Of a stretch of DNA of 64,000 nucleotides, positions 50,951 to 64,000 are shown in pieces. The notes beneath the pieces are model-generated. The model did no database searches, was not told where the DNA came from, and saw only the letters and a list, made by a program, of their open reading frames with translations. Source of the stretch: Setophaga petechia (lineage: Eukaryota; Chordata; Aves; Passeriformes; Parulidae); contig JANCRA010000007.1 of NCBI GenBank assembly GCA_024362935.1, positions 16,462,003 to 16,526,002 on the forward strand, in the 5' to 3' direction. A program made the position numbers and the translations under genes. Position 1 is the stretch's first letter. The number at the start of each line of letters is the position of its first letter.

Positions 50951-53900
50951 GAATAAATCACACCTCATTATTTACCTTCACACAACATGCAGCTTTCATG
51001 AGGACTATCATGCCCTTTCTGCTACTGTTTTGCATGAATTACAGGTTTGATTTTTATAGCCATTTTGTAAAAGCTGAAACCGTGCATAGATGTAATTATT
51101 CCTGCTGGAAAAACAACAACAACAAAACACCTGACCCCAAAGCAGCCAACACAAGCTGTGCACACAAACCTGCAATTTCACCAGCAGAACAACTTCTGTG
51201 CCAGCAGGACTTACCACATCCACAGAGATGAATGCGTAGCACTTGCTGAACCTTTCCTATTAGAGAGTAGGCTGTAATAAGGCGCAGCCAACAATTACTC
51301 ATAAAAACAGATCATGTTCAAAATGATGCAGCAGTATTCCTTCAGCACAGCAACAGAAAAACAGAGAAGAAACAGCTGGAATAATCAGCAGAACAGGGAC
51401 CGTGAGAATACCAAAGAGCTATCAAAACACAACAAAGAAAAAGCAACCGGGCTAAACACTGAATGTATCTGTTATCAGGTTATTTCCATTGAGTTACTTT
51501 CATTTGATACACTTTCTAAAAGTAAAGTATACATGCAAGTGAATGAATACAATGCAAGTGAACAAAACTCACAGCAAGAGATAAGACACAGTACAAAGAC
51601 AGGACACATTGCTTTCCCTAACTTTAGGAAAATGGCATTTTAGGCTGCATTCTCTTTAAGAGATGAGTCTACAGCTTTGATGTTACAGCAATCCCTGGTC
51701 CCTATCTGACTTTTCCCCTCACCTTTCTCACTGGCTTCATCCCTATATGTAACAAAGAGCAACAAAGCAATATAACTATACACAGAACAAGAAGATGAAG
51801 AAAATTAAGTGAATCACCTGTGATATCAAAAACTAGTGAGAACAGTAAAACTAAGAGGAAATATGCAGTTCAATCTTGACTGCTGAAGGAGGTTTGGGGA
51901 GGGCGATACAAAATCTGTTTTACAAATCTCATTTTAAAAACAGTAAATAACACATTGCTTTTTAGAGGATTTCCCATGTAGAAACATAAAACTGTTGCTG
52001 TAGAAGGCACATACAGGATTTCTGCTTGTTTAGTTTAACTACCTGTCAGTAAAATGCCCCTTGGCTTAAGCCAGTGATACACTGTCTCTCTGATACCACT
52101 TAAAATCAAAATGTGCTGAGAATTCTCAAAGAGGCAAGCAGAGGAAGCATTGCATTTAATCATAACATACACAAACCAACTCTTTTAAAAGATTTGTTTT
52201 CTTACTGTTTTCTGTACATTTCCTTCTAAAATTCTGCTGTTGGTTTTAGTTTATTCTCTTGCTCTTTTTTTTCTTTCTAGAAATTTATTCTGAGTTGATG
52301 TCTTTAAGAAGCAGATGCCAGAGAAACACAGTCCTTCAGGGCTCAGACCTGGCAAGAAATATCACAAAACATTACCTTTGTCTTTAACTCTGTAATACTT
52401 GAGGGTGAATGCTGTGAATGTATTTTTAAAACTGTTTCCCAAGGTGAACATTGCAAAATGAAACACAAGCCTTTTAATTAAGCCTTTTAATTGTTTATTG
52501 CAAATAAATTATAACCAAGGCATTTAGGCCATTTATACTTCTTTTTCTTCTTCCATTTTACCATATAATCGACATCTTATAAAAAGCAACACTGTCTATT
52601 AAAAATAGACAAAATCCATCTCTGAACTGCAGATAAGCTACATAGTATGTACCAGAAGCATTTTGCAAAAGTCTGAAAATAAGATACTTTCTCTTGCTTT
52701 AAAGGTATTTCTCATGCAAAGCTCCATCCAAAAGGCACATGAATTTTAGTTCCCTATTCAAAGAGGTGTTCATTAAGAGCAGAACTGATAAATGGGTCAC
52801 AGACACACCACCACAGTTGGTTTTCTATCACACTAACTTTTTGCCTCATTAAGTTCCAGCCCTACAAAGTCAACAAAAAGGGAACATCAGAAGGGTTGAA
52901 CTAACATCCCTGCAGCCTACATAAGCAGTAAGGGTCACAAGACACAGTTCTGCTTCACGTCTGCTTGCTGCTCTGTGGCTTTCAAGCACACACTTGTGAG
53001 AGGAGTAGTAAATACTTACTATACAGTTCCCCAAATTTCAGGCAACATTATTAAAAAACACAGCCCATTTACAATGCACTAGTACATAATATATAGAGAT
53101 GATGGAATATTAAGAGCATCCTTGAATAGTCTTAGGATTACAATCCTGGGAGTAAATCAGACTAAGTAAATTAAATTAAGGTTCATGGTCCAGTCACAAA
53201 TAGGACAGCTGTGTTTTTAAAGAGATAGAGGAAAAGTTCTCCACCTAATTGGAAGAGATTTTTCAGCCACTCTGTGCCTGTAAGACTTGGAACACAGGAA
53301 GTATTGAACCACAACCACCAAGCTCCAGAAGAAAACTAAATACTTAACACAAAAACACAACTGAAATAACCAACATAAACTTAAAAATTTGAAAGAAAGA
53401 GAGGTAACATAGAGATAACAAACACTGAAAACAACTGAACTACTTACCTTTAAACACCCACACCAAAATGGGTCCAAGTAAGGGGAGAGAGGATTTGGAA
53501 TAGAAGAGTGGAACTAAATCAAACACCATGAGAAACTTCCATTGTAAAGGTTCACAGATGAACTGCTGGAGCAGCTCTGAAGCTATACCATGCAGCAAAA
53601 GACAGATCAGCTACACATATGCTGAGAGTAGACCATCCAAAGAAGCACTGTAGATAATGAAGAAAACCTGGCTCAAGATGACCTCTTTCAGGCCAGTATT
53701 CAGATACTTACAACTAGGGATTAATTTCTCTTCAAAAGATCATCAATCTCTCAGCTGCATATGATCTCTTCAAATCCCACAGCTGGTCTCAGTGGTGTTC
53801 AAAGAGAACACACTCATCACAGAGTGCTTCAGCTCAGCTGGAGATGCTGGGTTCTTACAGCAGCCCAGCAAGCACAAGGACTGAGCAGACACAAGAAGAG

Positions 53901-56900
53901 GTATCACTTTCTTGTCCCAAATACAACACAAGGGAACAAAACCAACAGGTAAGACAAGGGGTGAGGACCCTGAAGCTGAACCAAGACCCTCCTGCATCAG
54001 AACCTGGCAGCTGCATCTGCACCCAGTCACAGTCTAGCTTGACTACAAGCAGAATGAAGCATCTGAAAACCACAAGACACAAGGCAATATTCAAATACTG
54101 ACTCCTAGCTGTCTTCAATTAGCTGGTTTCAATTCCCCTGCTTCAGATTAATAATTTCATGCCATTTTGTACAAAGGGAAAAAACCCACAACGTTCCTTT
54201 GTAAGAAAAACCAAGCAAACCACAGTATTGCCAAAAAGTAGAAGTTTTCCTTTCACAGGTTAAGGAAGCTAATGTGAAGATACAGGCTCCTGATTCCCCA
54301 ACTATTTGTGCAGCATCAATCTTAAGAGAAGAAGCAACTTCTTTGCACTGAAATACTTGCTGTACCAAGCTAAAATAAAGTTTCAGCTACTTGTTTCTCA
54401 GATAATACACACCCCAAACAAATTCCCTGCAAAACACCTCAGCATTCACAAAGGCAGCTGCAACAACAAATGGAGAACAACAGTCTTTGGTGGATTTCAT
54501 CTGTGCGAGTTTTTCACACACTGTGACAGATCAAGAGGGTTAGACAAGACAGGAACAGGGATCAAATGATGGAGACAGGATGCTACACATCCTACTGCTG
54601 ATTTACTGTTAATCAACCTTGCTCAGAACAGACTAGAGGGAACATTCTGACCTGAGGACTCCCTTGGTTTTGTTTTCTCTTAATGTTTCTGTACTTTTAA
54701 AATATCCACATACTCATGGCAAGCAAGCACAACTAAACAAATGATCTAGCAAAAGCAGCAAGGACAGGACACTGTAATGCAACCCTCAAGTATTTCAGGC
54801 AATTAGCCACAGGAAAACCTCTAAAAATACGGTTTTATCCAAGAGGCTTGTATGGTAGGATGATATTCCCATCATGGAAGAATGAAAGTATTTATATAAA
54901 CACACACATATACACACATTTTTAAAAAATCAAAAAACATATTCATAGAGAACTAAGTGATCAACAAATGAGCAAAATGCTCTGGAGAACAAAGCAAGAG
55001 ACACTGTGAATCACAGGTACACTAATTTGTTCACAAAAAGAAACCAAACAAGAAAATAGCAGGATTATTTGGTTTTATTTTTTGTCTATGCAATTCACTC
55101 ATTAAATATGCACATTAGCCTTCTTACTTCCTGTAAATAGTGCAGAACTCTCAATTAAAAATTCGGGCTTTTTTAAAATTGACAGACAAACCTGTTCCTC
55201 TTATTTGCTTTTATCTTTCTCCTTCTCCATTGCTACTACCCCCATAAGCTTACTAACAGCACTAAAACCCTAATGGGATCTGTGTTTACAAGACCTTCTT
55301 ATATCTCTTATTTCCTCAGCGAGAGTTATGCAACTCTGTCTGATCACATAAACATTTTGCAGCAGGAAAATGACATTGAAAATTATGTCAATGAGGTGCA
55401 AATGCAGAGACACAAGACCGTGTTGAAAGCAAAAATAATTTGGGGGAGGCCTACATCAGCCCTAAGCCACACAATGACATTTTTATGTATAAAACAGTTG
55501 AAAAGATGAATAAGCACATAATTTTTTCATTAGCATTTAATGGATAACACTGATGAGATTCATATCCACAAACCATTAAAAAAAACAGATCCCAGATGGG
55601 CAGATTTCTGCAGTTTCCAGAGTAGGAAACTTCACACTTAACTGACAAACTGCAGCACTACACAAATTCCATTACAGACATCACAACATTTTAAGAATGG
55701 CAGTTTCTTTAGCCCAATGCAAAAAGGACTGTTTTATCACAGGAGGGTGTCCAATTCACCCACAAAGTCTCTGCTACCTGCAGCAAAAGCCATAGCAGAG
55801 TCAAATTTCATCTGAATTCAATTTCTGAAAACTGCTTAACACTACATCACAAACAGCTCCTATGTGTAAGTCAAAATATTTAATGGCTCAAATTATCTTT
55901 GGTTGCTGGATTTGGATTTCCCTTCAATATGAGAGAAGTATATTATATGGCTGACAGCATATACATATCTCCTGGACTCATGACTTCTGCCTCCAAGATT
56001 AAGATAGTTTGGGAAGCTATAATTAGTTCCTTCTGCCTCCTTAATATACATTAAAATTCATTAAAATATCAGAAAAACAATACTTGTATTTTATTAGCAC
56101 ACAAGCCCTGTAGAATTGCAGAACACAAATGATTACAGATTCAGAGGGCTGAGTGGGTGGGGAATCTTTTCAAGCATCAGTAGTTCTAAATCTGCTAAGG
56201 CTTGCAGTTCCCTTCTGCACATTTCTGACAAACCCACTTCACTATGGTTTTCTACATTCACCCTCTGTGTGTATACAGAGTTAAAAAACCCCACAACTGA
56301 AAACCAACTGACTTAACTTTGCTCACCTGTGGAGAAATGGCATTACCACAGTGTTAACATTGATCAGAGAGACTGCACCTCAAAACAGTTTTTGCTAATG
56401 AACCTGAGCACCCAACAGAGGAAGAATGCCACACTCAGCACAATTCCTGCTGTTTTAATGTTAGACTGATTTAAAACTATTTTATCTTTAGATCATTACT
56501 TTGAAAGTTACGTCTTTAAGCATTCCGGTGTCATGCCAACTCCTGGTAACACCTTCACTTGACTTCATCAGTCAAAAAAAGCCCTAGAAAAAAGAAAGCT
56601 GGTTAGGTTTTACAATGGTTGGCAATAACTGACCAGAGAACTAAAACTCAGAAGATGCACGATTGTCTGTTTAATTCAACATTAAGATTTCTAACACACT
56701 AAGAATTTAAAGAGGTGCATATCTGAAAACCTTTTGCACTCTAAAGGTCAGCTGGCTGAAAAACAGATTCCCCTTCTCTTACAAATGCTCTCTTCATTAT
56801 GTCCTTAAAGCATCACAACATTCTTACTATATTAGAAACCAGATCTCTACAAAGAAGACCATCTTATTAACACCTTCAGAACTACAGTTCAAGGAAAATG

Positions 56901-58412
56901 TAGAAAGCTACAAGTTACATTTGGTAACAAAGAATATGTTTGATGAGGGAAAGGGAAAAAATCCATTATTCGTTTCCATGACTTCAGGACAGAAACATCA
57001 GCACATTTCTCCAGCACTAACTTGAAGTCATAAGATCCAACTCACCTATGTTCTGCCTAATATTTCAAGATTTTGTTGCAAAGGTGTACAATGCACCCAC
57101 AGGAAACATCTGCTCTGAGAAAATGTAAGGATCTCTTCACACACAACTCAAATCTAGATCAGAAAGGTGTTTTTTCCATCTAATTTTATTGCTAATCCTA
57201 TGCAATAACTGTGAAAATCTGCACAAGGCTATATTCATGAAACTGGAATATTCTATGGCCTTTTTTTCAACTCTCAACTACTCTAACATGACTGAGATCC
57301 CCAAACTCTGATACCAGTATTAGGCAGGTAATGCAGCATTCCCAACTTGAAAATCACATCTGAAAATTCAGACAAGAAAATTCTTATTTCAAACCTTTCC
57401 ATTTCCTTCCCTTAAAAAATTATTCATTTCATAAAAAGAGCAGTCTGGGCAAGCAACTGACAGCTGCTAGAAATCCTAAAATAAACAGCAGATTTTTGTA
57501 AAGCAAGACAGACAGTGCTACAAAACACTGCATTCATGCCAGTGCTGGCCAAGGTTTCATGACAAATTGGGCAGCTTGCATTCAAAATAAATCTACAGCT
57601 GATGAAGCAGATTAGCTTCAGGCAAGTCATTTCCCCTGTACTGTTACTCCTTGCTCTCTCACCCCATGCAGAAAGAATTCTGTGCAACCAGGATTGTGCA
57701 TTCAGAGCACAGACATCAAACAGCTCCTGCCTCCTGAAAGCAAGACTCAGTATTACCACTTATTCCCACTCCTGCCCCACACAAGGCATTTCAAAAGCTC
57801 AGAATTCAAAATCTTCTCCAGTGGCCTATGATCAAAAAAAAGCTACAAAGACCAACACAGATCAAATATTTTTCTGATTGTAGATGATGGAACACAAATA
57901 TAAATCAAAGTCTGACTTCACCACAGTTGAGAATCAATCTCTATTAAGAAGTATTGATATGTTTTCAGACACAAAAGGAAGTCATACAAAACACCATGCA
58001 ACCTCCACTATTTATTGTGCTGGTCTCTACAGCACCATCCTTAGTAACCATCCTTAAGTATAACATGCAAAATTAATTCCTAACCAGCTTTTTTCAAGTG
58101 TCTAAATAAATGCCAGAACAGTATCACTTGGCCTCCAAACAAATGCACTGGCAAACACTGAAGAGGTGCATTTACTGAATGTATCAGCATGTCAGGAGGC
58201 CAGTTTTTGGGGGACTGATGGGCAAGTTATCATCTGAAAAGAATAATGGATAAGCAGTCTCACCTCTAGAGTAAAAAAAAATTAAACGGTCAGGAACTAG
58301 AAGAAGGTATCAACTCTTAATATCACCAACGGAAAACCAACAGAGGTTTAAATATCTATTCCATAAATACAAGAACTTAGATATCTAAATTCTTTTGAAA
58401 AAAAAATCTTAC

Positions 58413-58693
58413 CTGATTCCTTTTTCTTTCCTTTGGTTTGGTAAAAATCTCCCCAAATCTAACCTCAGGCTTCATGCAAGGTAACAGAGCTCAGTCAGCA
58501 ACCTCCTTCAGTTCCAGGCTGTCCCCCCCAGCCCCAAGGCACAGCAGAGCAGTCCCAGCCTGTCTGAACCCCCCTGTTGGACACGAGCTTCCAATGCTGG
58601 CAGCACCCAGCCTTGCCTTGAGCTCTCAGCCCCTAGCAATTGCATTTTCTCCCACTCAAGGTATTCATGTGATCATATGTTAATAACCAAGAG
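58413..58693 (-). other. Exon-like, GC-richer patch in ZSWIM8 intron 1
   Basis: On the - strand a good acceptor (GGGACTCTCTCCAG) and a perfect donor (CAG/GTAAGA) bracket 281 bases that are richer in GC than the surrounding intron. The frame leading into exon 2 has stops, so it would have to be non-coding. It may be an alternative or cryptic exon, or chance. Confidence 0.2.
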
Positions 58694-61600
58694 CTGGAGA
58701 GAGTCCCTCTTCTAACAAGAAATAAACTGCCTTCCATTTCCTCACATCAGCTGCAGGGAGAACAAAATGGGCGAAATAAAACTGGGTACAAAGGCACATA
58801 TGAAGCAGGAAGGCATCTACAGAATGTTTACAGAGGAAGGGTTAGTTACAACATATCTATTATCTCAGTGCACAAAAATAATACCTAAAGCATCCCTGAA
58901 AACTGTGAGGCACTGCTAACTTCAGTCCATTGCATGAATTTGGCAAGGCAAATGAATAATATCTCCCAAGATCTTCCCAACATCACAAGACTGAAGCAAA
59001 GTCAATCATCTTCTGAAAATGTCTCCATGCACTACTGCTTTAAATGCAAGCAAGTAGTCAATGAAACTTGGAGAGATTTTAGGTCAAATACAACCTTCTC
59101 TGCAAGACATGCATAAAAAGCCTAAGTTACAAGTATTTTCACCCAGACCTTTGATAAACAAATTTACCAGTCACATTTCTTTCTTCCTCTTATCTCAGCA
59201 TTCAATTACCTAAATATGAGGTATGAAATGAAATTACAAGCAATATGCAATAGGAACTGTAAGGAGCTCAGGAGAATTGCTAAAAGATGCCCTACAGGCT
59301 TCACAAATGTATTCACTTCTCAGAAAAATGGTCATTTCATTTGTACACCTATTAATTACACCCTACCTGCAGGACTGCCATGAAGCTTCAATGTCAAACC
59401 CTGACCAGGTACTTTTACATTAGCAATCATTTCCTAAAAACATGGAACTTGGGCATTCAAGCCATCATTAGGGTATTCAATTAGCCTCGAGCATGGATTA
59501 ACAAGACTTCATGTTGGTGCACTATCCAAAGGATGAGACAGATGTGATTTTACCACATAAGAATTCCAGTACAGGCATATTAAAAAGAAAATTAAAATCA
59601 GTCACAAGAAGAATCAGCCTCAAGAATCACACCTGGGGATGCACAAAGGCAAATGGGAGCATATGCAGAGAACAGTACACCTGAAACAAGACACAGACAG
59701 ATTCCATAAGGCCATACAATACCCAATATTCACAGGTTCAGAAACTTTTCTGTACTCAACCAAGAACCTCATTTTGTCACACACAGTGACAAAATGCCAC
59801 CAACAATGGCCCTAATCCATATAGGCATTATTTTAATAAAAAGCTCTAAGAAAGAGTCTAGATGGTATCTTGGTACTTTTATTTTAAGTCACTTTTTCTT
59901 TCCTTTTGAATGGGGAAACATGCTCAAAGCAGCATCTTTAGAAATCTCAGGTTTAATGAATAGAAAAGCCACACTTAACTTTTTCCACTAGTTTATCTGT
60001 GGGGAGGTTTGGGCTACAAGCAATGCTAACTGAATTTTAAAAGACTGGTGTTTTCATGTTCAGGTCTCCATCAATGAATTATTCATGTTTGCCAGTATTT
60101 CTGGGTAGCAAAGAATGATGACCATCTGCTTAAATTCTTCATCTCTCTGAACAGAGGAAGAAGCCAGACTCAGTGGCCCAGGCGTTCACCTGCCCACTGC
60201 TGCAATGAGCCACCACATAAATGTCTTAACTTGGGAGAAAAAAGTACCCCTGGATGCCTCCCTGCAAAGACTAACTGCTTGCAGATAAATTCTGAGTAAT
60301 ATTTCTTTTGTCATGCTACCTAGTTATATTTTTGTAAAAAAATGTGGACTTCTCTTTTTGTATTGTATTTGGTCTCCGAGGTCCCTCTTCTTCCTTCTGT
60401 CAACTATGTTCTCCCCTCCAGCATCCAGCTTTTCTCCCACAAAAGGACAGGATTTCTTCTGAGGACAGATATTTTTCTTCCTCCCTCCATCTTATCAATT
60501 TATCCTTCCCTTTCTTTTACAAGCCAATTTTTATCCCACAAGAGAAAGAAGTGTGAAAGCCCTACTATATGTTCACAGTCACAAGATAAGCCTAGAAGGC
60601 AAAAGAAAAGCTAAACAGTCACTGAGACACCAAGAAATACTCAGGTCCCCCTACTTGCAGCAGCTGAATGAGAATGTTAAGATTTTGTCCAAAGACACTA
60701 CTCCTGCAATCTTTTCAGGTTTCCTCCTTCTATGGAAAGACAACGTCTTCATTTCCAATTTTTTTCTCACACCAGCAGAGATTAAGGTAAATACAAAAAA
60801 TCAACACAAGCTTTTTCCAGCTTACATATGTTCAGCTTTTGCCTAATTGATACTGGTAAATACTGACACCTTCATGTTTCTTTTTTTTTTCCTTCCAGCA
60901 ATCTAGAAACACTAATAATGATTCATCATAGAAGAAATATTTTATTAAAACTGAGTACTTTTCACAGCATCACTTTTCTCAAAACACATAGTTCCAGAAG
61001 ATTTTAATTAATAGGTATATTGCAACCTGACAGAGCTCCTTTGTTTCACTCTTTTCAAAGACAGTACATTTCCAGCTGTATGGAAGCAAATATAGATGAA
61101 CTAAAAATAATCAAAACAGCAGAGTTTCCACAAGCCTTGCCCATAATGTTTAAAGCACATGGGGAAATGCAGTCAAAGACATCATTTCCAGTCTTTTCTG
61201 TTAAAAATGCTACACAACTACCCACAGCCTTGCCAGAAATAAAGAAGAAAAGATGCATCAAAGAACACACAAACTGTGAGAAGAATAAGAAACTTCTGAT
61301 TGCTAATCTTACACTTAACTGCTCAAGACTACACAGCTTCAGAGGAGGCAATTTAAAAATGTGTCATATGGTATTTTGAAATTAGAACCAGTATTTCAAG
61401 TATTTTGTACATTATGCACCATTGCTATTTAATGTTTAAAAAATAAAATTCTAAATGTAGTATTTTAGCTAATTGACACCGATGTGCTTTGACTTTTACT
61501 TCTGGAGGGTTCAGAAGGCTGTTACAAACCAGGAAGAGGGAGGAAAGTGCTTAATACATATAAAGTGCATTAAAATAAAGTTGAAAAAAAAACCTTCTAG

Positions 61601-64000
61601 CCATGAACACTATTTTACATTAGTCTTATAACTGCTTTACACTCTAACACTTAGATAGGTAATACAAAAAGCTGTTGGTCTAAAAGGAGCAATGAAATTT
61701 TAAAGACATTATTCAACTTTAGGAACCAAAGAATAAATAAGTTTTGACTCCTTGTTAAGTTTCTTATATAAAAACAAACAAACAGAAGCTTCCAAATCAA
61801 TTATTGATATTCTAAATAGACAAACATTTACCCCAGAGTTCATTAAAGTATGTAAACATCTTTTGAAACTGTACATTCCTTTTTTTCCTCTGGAACAAAG
61901 TACTGTGTATTACCCAGAACACAGAAAATTAAAGAGGAGATGCTCTTTGCTCCAGGTTTGTAACTGGCATAAGAGACACTGTTCAAATCACCAATGTCTA
62001 TTTCTCCTCCCTCAAGGGTATTGCTGGGGGAGGGAGAGAAGAGAGGTTTTGTGTGTTTGTTTAAAAGACTGCAAACCAGAGGCTGACTTCAGAGAGCAGA
62101 AAAAAAAAAGGGCCTGGCCACAAGTTAACATGAGCAATGTGAAATCTACTCCCACAATTCATATGCTGAATTATTTTTACTTTGGCTACATTAATACCTC
62201 TAAACAAACTTTCCTAAGTTTGATCAGTTGACTTCTCATTTTTTCCTTCCTCACTAAAGAAATACAGACTGTACAGAAGGTGCTATTTTTCTGCATAGAG
62301 GGTATGCTATGGATTTGTGCTGTTCCTCAGACTGAACTGGAACTCCAAAATTGTAGACTTGCATATTAAATCACACTTAACTGCTGGGTGTTCAAACACA
62401 CAGATCATTTCACCATACTACAACTACAAGCAATAATCAAACCAGAGTAAGAGGAGCACAGAATGTACAATGGCCCAGCACAATTCCTGAAGCTAGCTAG
62501 GAGGACACCACCTATTGACCAAGCCTGCATGTTTCTTGAAACTTCCCATTGCTTTGTGAACTCATCAACTCAGGGAAAAAAAGCCCTAGCAGGGAGAGGG
62601 GGAGATAAAGAAAGGGATGGGAAACAAAGGCAGAGCACAATTCACAGTCTAGATCAAACATGAACCCTTATTACACCTGAACCTCCCAGAAGTGTGAGCT
62701 GACTACAAAATCTCCCTCTTCATAGTAGAGGCAAATAAAGCAGAAAAAAAAAAGGAATCAGTTGTAAGATACAGTAATGGCCAGTAAGAAAACAGCAGCA
62801 AACCACAGAGTCTCCATTTGAAGCTTCACTAGGCTCAAAGAATGGACATTTTGGGATGATACCAGCATTATTCTCTGATTACACCAAGAGTCCCAAGAGC
62901 ACACAGTATGAATTTGAAAGAGACTAAATACTCTTTCTGCTGTTTTCTGAAGTTACTGCTTGAACAAGGATTAACTTGAATTTCTTAGTTAGTGGCAATC
63001 TTGAGGAGGAAAGAGTGCTCTCTATACCATTTATTCTTTTCCTATATAAATTAATGAAAATCAGTCACTGTTATTTTACCAGCACAGACACTGCTCAGAC
63101 TCTGCTCTCTGAACTGATCATACCTTCACCTCAGGCTCTGTATAATCTCGGCCAATGATTTTCTCTATACAGTTTGTAGTTTTGAGGCACTGTGCCCAAA
63201 ACTTCACTATATGGGTGCTTCTAACAGTTTGAAAGAACAAAAACTGTCTGCAGCTGGATAATGAGAATAATTTCCAAGAGAGCACTACCTGCATAATTTC
63301 TTAGTCAAGTCTGAGGGGGTTCTGCAATACAGTACACAATAATTCAAGCTTACAGTAAAGGAACAGAAAAAGAGTCAAGTTTTCTCACTAGCTGCCTACT
63401 GAATACTGATTCAACACAACTCTTCAGCACACTTCCAACCAAATCCACCATGAATGAATAAATATGAATAAATATATTGTGAGGGCACTATTTAACAATC
63501 CAAAAGTATTAATGCCAGCTTCCTAAATGTTTGGTAAATATTTCTGCTTCAGAAGCCGTGAAACAAAGGACTAAGGGTGGGAAAGAGCTTAGAAGTTTTC
63601 AGGAAGAAACAAAGGCACAGTGGGTTTGAAGAGATAATGAGTGTACTTGAACTCTTATTCTTACAAATTCTATCACAAAAATATTTATGTGACGATAACA
63701 TTAGATGTTTAAACATTTGCAGAAAGACTACACTTGCTTCAATTATCAAAGAAAAATACAACTGCTTTCAAGTGAGAAAGGCATGAGAGGACCATAATGG
63801 CTCCTGGGAAAGAACAGACTTGTCCAGAAAAGGGCAGAAAAGGCAGGCGGGTGCATTTGTTAGTAGGTGGGTAACAAATCGGTGGAATGTAATTTGATAT
63901 CTAAGAAAAAGAGTTGGAGTTACAAACCAACACTAAGAACCAGATAGTTCTGAACACACTGCAAGGACACTGTACTTTCAAACATCCATTCACCTTAACT

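Larger units (their letters stand above)
47754..64000 (-). other. ZSWIM8 intron 1 (5' part beyond the window)
   Basis: More than 16.2 kb without any sequence resembling the acidic N-terminus of ZSWIM8 or a GC-rich promoter, so exon 1 should lie past 64000. Mostly AT-rich, with many short open frames of no recognised identity. It contains a 26-base tandem duplication, a (TAAGG)4 run, a probable CR1 remnant and a weak exon-like patch at 58413-58693, all listed separately. Confidence 0.8.

Noticed and set aside
51000..51300. Donor-like GTGGATGTG/GTAAGT on the - strand within intron 1, with a 68-codon open frame
   Set aside because: No convincing acceptor, and the peptide is not recognisable. 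Judged a chance match.
61752..62231. 159-codon open frame on the + strand
   Set aside because: Composition is that of random AT-rich intron, with no domain or homologue that I recognise.
47754..64000. A second gene or novel multi-gene system in the right quarter
   Set aside because: I looked on both strands for conserved protein segments, paired splice sites with open frames, RNA genes and arrays. Only intron-like sequence was found.

Overview
The window is vertebrate nuclear DNA, almost certainly from a bird. It has GT-AG split genes with long AT-rich introns, few dispersed repeats, and degraded CR1 LINE fragments of the type typical of birds. I recognise two protein-coding genes in tail-to-tail (convergent) arrangement: the 3' part of NDST2 on the + strand at the left edge, and nearly all of ZSWIM8 on the - strand through the rest. 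The same two genes are neighbours in human 10q22, so this is conserved synteny.

Layout. Bases 1-6680 hold the last seven coding exons of NDST2, encoding the sulfotransferase domain of a heparan-sulfate N-deacetylase/N-sulfotransferase. Its 3' UTR probably runs to about 8320, where there are two AATAAA signals. Bases about 8.3-13.2 kb form a convergent intergenic space in which I see no gene. ZSWIM8 runs from its 3' UTR (about 13.2/13.9-14.65 kb) and stop codon (14656-14658) up to a coding exon at 47600-47753. That gives 25 consecutive coding exons, all phase-compatible, encoding about 1758 residues. Only the first coding exon (start codon and N-terminal BC-box region) is missing. I find nothing like it up to 64000, so intron 1 is longer than 16.2 kb and fills the last quarter of the window.

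Function. NDST2 is a Golgi enzyme that N-deacetylates and N-sulfates GlcNAc in heparin/heparan sulfate. ZSWIM8 is the SWIM-zinc-finger substrate receptor of a cullin-RING ubiquitin ligase that drives target-directed microRNA degradation (the EBAX-1 orthologue of worms). The two are positional neighbours only; nothing in the sequence suggests a shared pathway.

Exon boundaries were set by reading splice sites by hand, and every exon length was checked against the codon count and intron phase of its neighbours. I found no tRNA, rRNA, CRISPR, prokaryotic operon or novel multi-gene system. The points worth a second look are small: competing splice acceptors in ZSWIM8, a CR1 fragment close behind an exon, short tandem duplications in introns, and a weak candidate cryptic exon in intron 1.
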